This document shows, piece after piece, positions 60,705-64,000 of a stretch of 64,000 nucleotides of DNA (position 1 is the stretch's first letter; each line of letters opens with the position of its first letter). The DNA comes from Zobellia uliginosa. GTDB lineage: Bacteria > Bacteroidota > Bacteroidia > Flavobacteriales > Flavobacteriaceae. A model generated the notes under the pieces. It did no database searches and had not been told where the DNA came from. It worked only from the letters and a program-made list of their open reading frames with translations. Both the position numbers and the translations under genes were made by a program. The stretch lies in the NCBI RefSeq assembly GCF_900156625.1, contig NZ_FTOB01000004.1:620001-684000 (forward strand), given 5' to 3'.

Positions 60705-60899
60705 TTAGTCTACAACTTTCACATTTACCGCGTTCAGTCCTTTTTTACCTTGTTGTAGCTCAAATTCTACAACGTCACCTTCACGAATTTCATCGATTAA
60801 ACCAGAAATGTGTACAAAGTGATCTTCGCTTGAACCATCTTCAGTGATAAATCCGTAACCTTTGGAATCATTGAAGAATTTTACTGTTCCTTTACTCAT
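60705..60899 (-). CDS. Cold-shock domain protein
   Basis: A 64-residue RNA chaperone with RNP1 KGYGFIT and RNP2 HFVHISGL, beginning SKGTVKFFNDSKGYGF. It is a typical CspA-like protein that melts mRNA structure. It is a single gene with its own terminator; a weak -7-like TATCTTCG lies at 60930-60937 on the minus strand. Confidence 0.96.
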   Translation of the reverse strand: MSKGTVKFFNDSKGYGFITEDGSSEDHFVHISGLIDEIREGDVVEFELQQGKKGLNAVNVKVVD

Positions 60900-61205
60900 A
60901 ATACAAAAAAATTAAATTAAATTATGCCGCGAAGATAAGGTTAATAAATTTAATTAAATGATTTTTACTAAGTTATCTTTGGTTTAAGCTAAGGTTAGTT
61001 GTAAGAATGTTGCCTGATTTTGGTTCTTATTTCATCGTTTTTTTCCTTTTAAAAGAGCGTAAAATAAAATGTTTTATCGCTTGGTTTACAAGAGCTGAAC
61101 CCCTTGATACCTCCTGTGTTATATAGGCTTTCGAATTATTTTCCTACAAATTTTATGTAGGAAATATTGACGAAGGCCTTGGGTGTCCTAGTTTAAATTA
61201 AAGCA
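60900..61205. other. Intergenic region upstream of the cold-shock gene, no gene recognised
   Basis: About 305 AT-rich bases that hold the cold-shock promoter and its short leader. A plus-strand TATCTTTG at 60974-60981 matches the -7 consensus but no gene follows it on that strand for nearly 1 kb. Confidence 0.45.
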
Positions 61206-61240
61206 TAAAAAAGCCATAGATGTTAAAATTCTATGGCTCT
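61206..61240 (-). terminator. Terminator of the peroxiredoxin gene
   Basis: The perfect stem AGCCATAGA/TCTATGGCT (61212-61238) has a 9-base loop. On the minus strand it is followed by a T-run. It lies 22 bases after the stop. Confidence 0.85.
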
Positions 61241-61259
61241 TATCAATATTTCGATTTTT

Positions 61260-61898
61260 TTATGCCGTCGGATCCGGAGTCATTCGTAAATAAGGTTTAA
61301 TTTCTTTTACACCTTTACTGAACATGGTTTTTGCGTCTTCGGTAGTAATGGCCGGGCTAACAACTACGTCTTCACCGTTCTTCCAGTTGGCAGGAGTAGC
61401 TACCTTATGGTTAGCGGTAAGTTGTAAGGAGTCGATAACGCGTAATAGCTCATGGAAGTTTCTTCCTGTTGAAGCTGGATAGGTAATCATTAGCTTGACC
61501 GTTTTGTCGGGAGCGATGATAAAAACCGAACGAACGGTTAGGGTGTTATCCGCATTCGGGTGGATCATGTCGTAAAGGTCCGATACCTTTCGATCTTCAT
61601 CGGCTATAATAGGGAAGTCTACAGTAGTGTTTTCAACCTCGTCGATGTCTTTGATCCATTCAACGTGGGATGCGGCCCCATCTACACTCAAGGCCAACAT
61701 TTTAACATTGCGTTTCGCAAACTCATCTTTAAACTGGGCCGCAGTACCTAATTCGGTGGTGCAGACCGGGGTGAAATCAGCAGGGTGTGAAAAAAGAATA
61801 CCCCAGCTATCGCCTAGATAATCGTAAAGGTTTATTTGGCCTAATGAACTATCGGCCGTAAAATTTGGGGCTTTGTCGCCCAATCGTATTGTTGCCAT
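61260..61898 (-). CDS. 1-Cys peroxiredoxin (Prx6 type)
   Basis: A 212-residue cytosolic peroxidase. The peroxidatic Cys lies in HPADFTPVCTTELG, with the Arg in the SVFIIAPDKTV region and the Prx6-type C-terminal domain (VATPANWKNGEDVVVSPAI). No second conserved Cys is present, so an external thiol recycles it. The length is normal for Prx6. It is divergent from the DinB-like gene. Confidence 0.95.
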   Translation of the reverse strand: MATIRLGDKAPNFTADSSLGQINLYDYLGDSWGILFSHPADFTPVCTTELGTAAQFKDEFAKRNVKMLALSVDGAASHVEWIKDIDEVENTTVDFPIIADEDRKVSDLYDMIHPNADNTLTVRSVFIIAPDKTVKLMITYPASTGRNFHELLRVIDSLQLTANHKVATPANWKNGEDVVVSPAITTEDAKTMFSKGVKEIKPYLRMTPDPTA

Positions 61899-62007
61899 TT
61901 GAAATGTTTTTAGGTTTGAAATATAATCCTATAAAATTAGTAGATTATAAAAACAGAACCTTAGGTTTATGGTTAAAAATCTATTAAAGTTTTCTATTTT
62001 TAAAAGT

Positions 62008-62556
62008 ATGAAAAATAATGAATTAGAGGCCCTTCAATATCCGATAGGAAAATTTCAACGTCCGAAGGAAATTGGCCACGAACAGATTCAGGAATGGATT
62101 GAGGTTCTTGAGAAATTGCCCAATGAATTAACTCTATTGGTCGAGGGCTTGACCGAAGAACAATTGGAAACCCCTTATCGACCGGGAGGATGGACGGTAA
62201 GACAGACCATACATCATATAGCCGATAGCCATCACAACAGTTATATACGCTTTAAATGGGCCTTGACGGAAGACACCCCCATAATTAAGGCCTACGACGA
62301 GAAGGCCTGGGCCGAACTTTTTGACAGCAGAACGGCCCCCGTACAATTGGCATTAGACCATTTGAGCGCCGTTCATGGCAGATTGGTCTACTTGTTAAAG
62401 GGGCTGGGCGAAGAACAGTTAAAACGAGGGTTTATACATCCGGATAGCCGTGTAGAGGTCGCTTTAGATGAGAATATCGGTCAGTATGCATGGCACGGGC
62501 GGCATCACTTCTCGCATATATACAACCTAATGCAAAGAAAGGGCTGGGCCCGCTAA
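62008..62556 (+). CDS. DinB/YfiT-like putative metal-dependent hydrolase or thiol transferase
   Basis: A 182-residue four-helix-bundle protein of the YfiT/DinB superfamily. It begins LQYPIGKFQRP, then EGLTEEQLETPYRPGGWTVRQTIHHIADSHHNSY with the first metal-site His. The two later His lie in QYAWHGRHHFSHIYNLM. The B. subtilis family includes the bacillithiol S-transferase BstA; the activity here is uncertain. I take the ATG at 62008; an upstream ATG at 61969 adds 13 unlikely residues. Confidence 0.88.
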   Translation: MKNNELEALQYPIGKFQRPKEIGHEQIQEWIEVLEKLPNELTLLVEGLTEEQLETPYRPGGWTVRQTIHHIADSHHNSYIRFKWALTEDTPIIKAYDEKAWAELFDSRTAPVQLALDHLSAVHGRLVYLLKGLGEEQLKRGFIHPDSRVEVALDENIGQYAWHGRHHFSHIYNLMQRKGWAR

Positions 62557-62566
62557 AGAACTTGCG

Positions 62567-63124
62567 CTATTTTTTCCATTTGATATTACAGCCGATACTC
62601 GGTTTTTGTACTTCGCTTATCTTTTGGTTGTCCAATAGCGCATCTATGGCATTTCGGAGGTCTTTTCCGGTTACGGGAATACCATTTTCAGGTCTTGAAT
62701 CGTCCAATTGTCCCCGATATACCAATTTTAGGTCGGCATTGAACAAATAAAAATCGGGTGTGCATGCGGCATCATAGTCCTTGGCCACTTTCTGGGTATC
62801 GTCATAGAGATAGGGAAAGGTGTAACCTTCTTCTTCGGCTACCGCTTTCATAAGATGAGGGGCGTCTTGTGGATAGTTTTTCACATCATTGCTGGAGATA
62901 GCGATGAAGCCGATACCCTTATCTTGGTAAGTTTTGGCGAGACGGACCAATTCGGGGTTGATATGTTTTACAAAAGGACAGTGATTGCATATAAAGGCGA
63001 TAAGCGTTCCCCTGGTTCCCTTAAGGTCGTTTAGGGCCGAGGTTTCTCCCGTAATCGTATTTTGAAGCTCGAAATCTGGTGCTGTCGTGCCGAGAGGAAG
63101 CATATTGCTTGGTGTTCTTGCCAT
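62567..63124 (-). CDS. Thioredoxin-fold (AhpC/TSA-like) protein
   Basis: A 185-residue cytosolic protein of the TlpA/AhpC-TSA type. It has PLGTTAPDFELQNTITGE, the active-site region AFICNHCPFVKHI (C-N-H-C), FIAISSNDVKNYP and a cis-Pro-containing ACTPDFYLFNADLKLVYRGQLDD. The C-N-H-C motif and the RGQLDDSRP segment are typical of a bacterial thioredoxin family whose role is not well known. No signal peptide is present. It converges with the DinB-like gene. Confidence 0.88.
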   Translation of the reverse strand: MARTPSNMLPLGTTAPDFELQNTITGETSALNDLKGTRGTLIAFICNHCPFVKHINPELVRLAKTYQDKGIGFIAISSNDVKNYPQDAPHLMKAVAEEEGYTFPYLYDDTQKVAKDYDAACTPDFYLFNADLKLVYRGQLDDSRPENGIPVTGKDLRNAIDALLDNQKISEVQKPSIGCNIKWKK

Positions 63125-63238
63125 TATGTTCTGTTGTTATCGATTTAAATTGGTAAAAACTGTTTTGTGCCTCTTTGCCAAACCACAATCTATTTTTACC
63201 TTCATATTTTTTATAGATACGAACAAAAATAGAAAATA

Positions 63239-63577
63239 ATGGACGAAACGATAAACTGGCAAGACTTTGCAAAGATAGATATGCGGGTGGGAACGATTGT
63301 AGAAGTTAATGATTTTCCCGAAGCGCGCAATCCGGCCTATCAGGTGCATATTGATTTTGGAGGGGAAATAGGTATAAAAAAAACCTCGGCGCAGATTACT
63401 GCCCTATATACAAAAGAGCAGCTACTGGGTACCCAAGTGGTTGCCGTAGTCAACTTTCCGAAGAAACAAATTGCCAATTTTATGAGTGAATGTCTTATCT
63501 TGGGTGCCGTCAACGGCAAAGACGTTGTACTCTTACAACCGGAGGCAACTGTAGCCAACGGACTCAAAATATCATAA
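63239..63577 (+). CDS. csaA: tRNA-binding protein, CsaA type
   Basis: A 112-residue OB-fold protein: FAKIDMRVGTIVEVNDFPEARNPAYQVHIDFG, then KTSAQIT and VVAVVNFPKKQIANFMSECLILGAV. This is the CsaA/EMAP-II-like tRNA-binding domain, which in B. subtilis is linked to protein export. The length matches the stand-alone protein. The next gene starts five bases after its stop. Confidence 0.93.
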   Translation: MDETINWQDFAKIDMRVGTIVEVNDFPEARNPAYQVHIDFGGEIGIKKTSAQITALYTKEQLLGTQVVAVVNFPKKQIANFMSECLILGAVNGKDVVLLQPEATVANGLKIS

Positions 63578-63581
63578 TTGA

Positions 63582-64000
63582 TTGACCGAAACCCTTCTAG
63601 ATAACGTATCACTTAATTTTGACGCCCAGGCACAATGGGTATTGAATGTTTCGCTTTCACTGGTCATGTTCGGCATTGCCCTAGAAATATCCGTACAAGA
63701 TTTTAAGACGCTTTTTCAAACTCCCAAAGCTATTTTTACGGGACTCCTGAGTCAATTTGTGCTATTGCCCTTCGTTACTTTTCTTTTAATTCTATGTATT
63801 GAACCTGTGGGAAGTCTAGCCTTGGGGATGATCATGGTCGCCGCCTGTCCTGGGGGTAATGTTTCTAATTTTATATCACATATAGCGGGAGGTAATACGG
63901 CCCTTTCGGTCAGTCTTACGGCCGCAGCTACTTTGTTGGCCGTGGTAATGACCCCTTTAAACCTACAATTTTGGGGCGGACTCTATGGGCCTACGCAAAA
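63582..64000 (+). CDS. Bile acid:sodium symporter family protein, N-terminal part (cut by window edge)
   Basis: From a TTG at 63582, 139 codons are open to the window edge. The product has membrane helices at about residues 20-37, 50-72 and 80-100. It also contains the family motif VAACPGGNVSNFISHIAGGNTALSVSLTAAATLLAVVMTP, which holds the Na+-site Gly-Gly and Ser-Asn residues. It belongs to the BASS/SBF family of sodium-coupled organic anion carriers; the substrate is unknown. It starts 5 bases after csaA, so the two may be co-transcribed. The C-terminal half lies outside. Confidence 0.88.
   Translation, partial: MTETLLDNVSLNFDAQAQWVLNVSLSLVMFGIALEISVQDFKTLFQTPKAIFTGLLSQFVLLPFVTFLLILCIEPVGSLALGMIMVAACPGGNVSNFISHIAGGNTALSVSLTAAATLLAVVMTPLNLQFWGGLYGPTQ

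Noticed and set aside
60974-60981. Plus-strand -7 box TATCTTTG
   Set aside because: It is an exact match, but no gene follows on that strand for almost 1 kb and the sequence behind it shows no RNA structure with a terminator.
1-64000. CRISPR arrays, insertion sequences, prophage, toxin-antitoxin or defence genes
   Set aside because: No spaced direct repeats, transposase, integrase, phage or restriction proteins appear in any frame; gene content is core metabolic and envelope.

Overview
The window is an ordinary, densely packed stretch of chromosome from a marine-type member of the Flavobacteriaceae (Bacteroidota), about 42-44 % GC by eye. The assignment rests on several independent signs: promoters of the Bacteroidota type (TAnnTTTG at -7, TTG or TTTG about 19-21 bases upstream), a type IX secretion (T9SS) type B C-terminal domain, family-restricted genes (DUF4293, DUF1599, DUF4197, DUF4920, DUF6268, BT_3928-like), a Rho factor with a long N-terminal insert, a two-repeat DnaJ zinc region and a cyclophilin-FKBP fusion. 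A Zobellia/Maribacter-like genus is plausible but cannot be fixed from sequence reading. I see no phage, insertion sequence, CRISPR array, integron or restriction system. Every main gene appears intact; only the two at the window edges are cut.

Layout. 1-8 kb: the start of a FadL-type outer-membrane protein, a low-complexity lipoprotein, proS, two identical tRNA-Glu genes, rpsT, an integral membrane protein and a lipoprotein, rho and DUF4293. 8-19 kb: a phosphodiesterase, truA with an ABC exporter, cdaA with folP, a DUF1599/DoxX/tpiA run, prmA with clpS, a two-part YeeE/YedE sulfur transporter, tRNA-Arg and apt. 19-24 kb: a Na/Ca exchanger and the divergent glutamine synthetases GSII (glnA) and GSIII (glnN). 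24-31 kb: a beta-barrel protein, a PurM-type enzyme, a Rieske/thioredoxin/ApbE operon, prfA, pyrF and an alpha/beta hydrolase. 31-40 kb: DUF4197, purU, an Lrp regulator, a T9SS cargo protein, an MscS channel, an alpha/beta-hydrolase-like protein with an altered nucleophile, a DJ-1/GATase1 lipoprotein and DUF1684. 40-46 kb: a porin, amtB and glnK nitrogen locus, crcB, two small membrane proteins, a MazG-like pyrophosphatase and ilvE. 46-56 kb: DUF4920, mnmD, a TIGR01777 oxidoreductase, grpE-dnaJ, and a five-gene run (ABC ATPase, ABC permease, MscS channel, DUF6268 barrel, NtrC-like regulator). 56-64 kb: PPK2 with an M28 peptidase, the CyP-FKBP fusion, a cold-shock protein, a 1-Cys peroxiredoxin, a DinB/YfiT-like protein, a thioredoxin-like protein, a CsaA-type tRNA-binding protein and the start of a bile-acid:sodium symporter-family protein.

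The most interesting unexplained signal is regulatory. The glnK-amtB promoter and the glnA promoter each carry two copies of a GGGGTAT/ATACCCC element at nearly the same distances from the -7 box (35 and 89 bases for glnK, 36 and 87 for glnA). In each locus the outer copy is a near-perfect dyad. This looks like the operator of an unnamed nitrogen regulator serving two loci 22 kb apart. Other points are an NtrC-type regulator that lacks both a DNA-binding domain and the canonical GAFTGA loop, several very short membrane-peptide genes, two of which look related, a possible small RNA between dnaJ and the ABC operon, and a probable leaderless mRNA.
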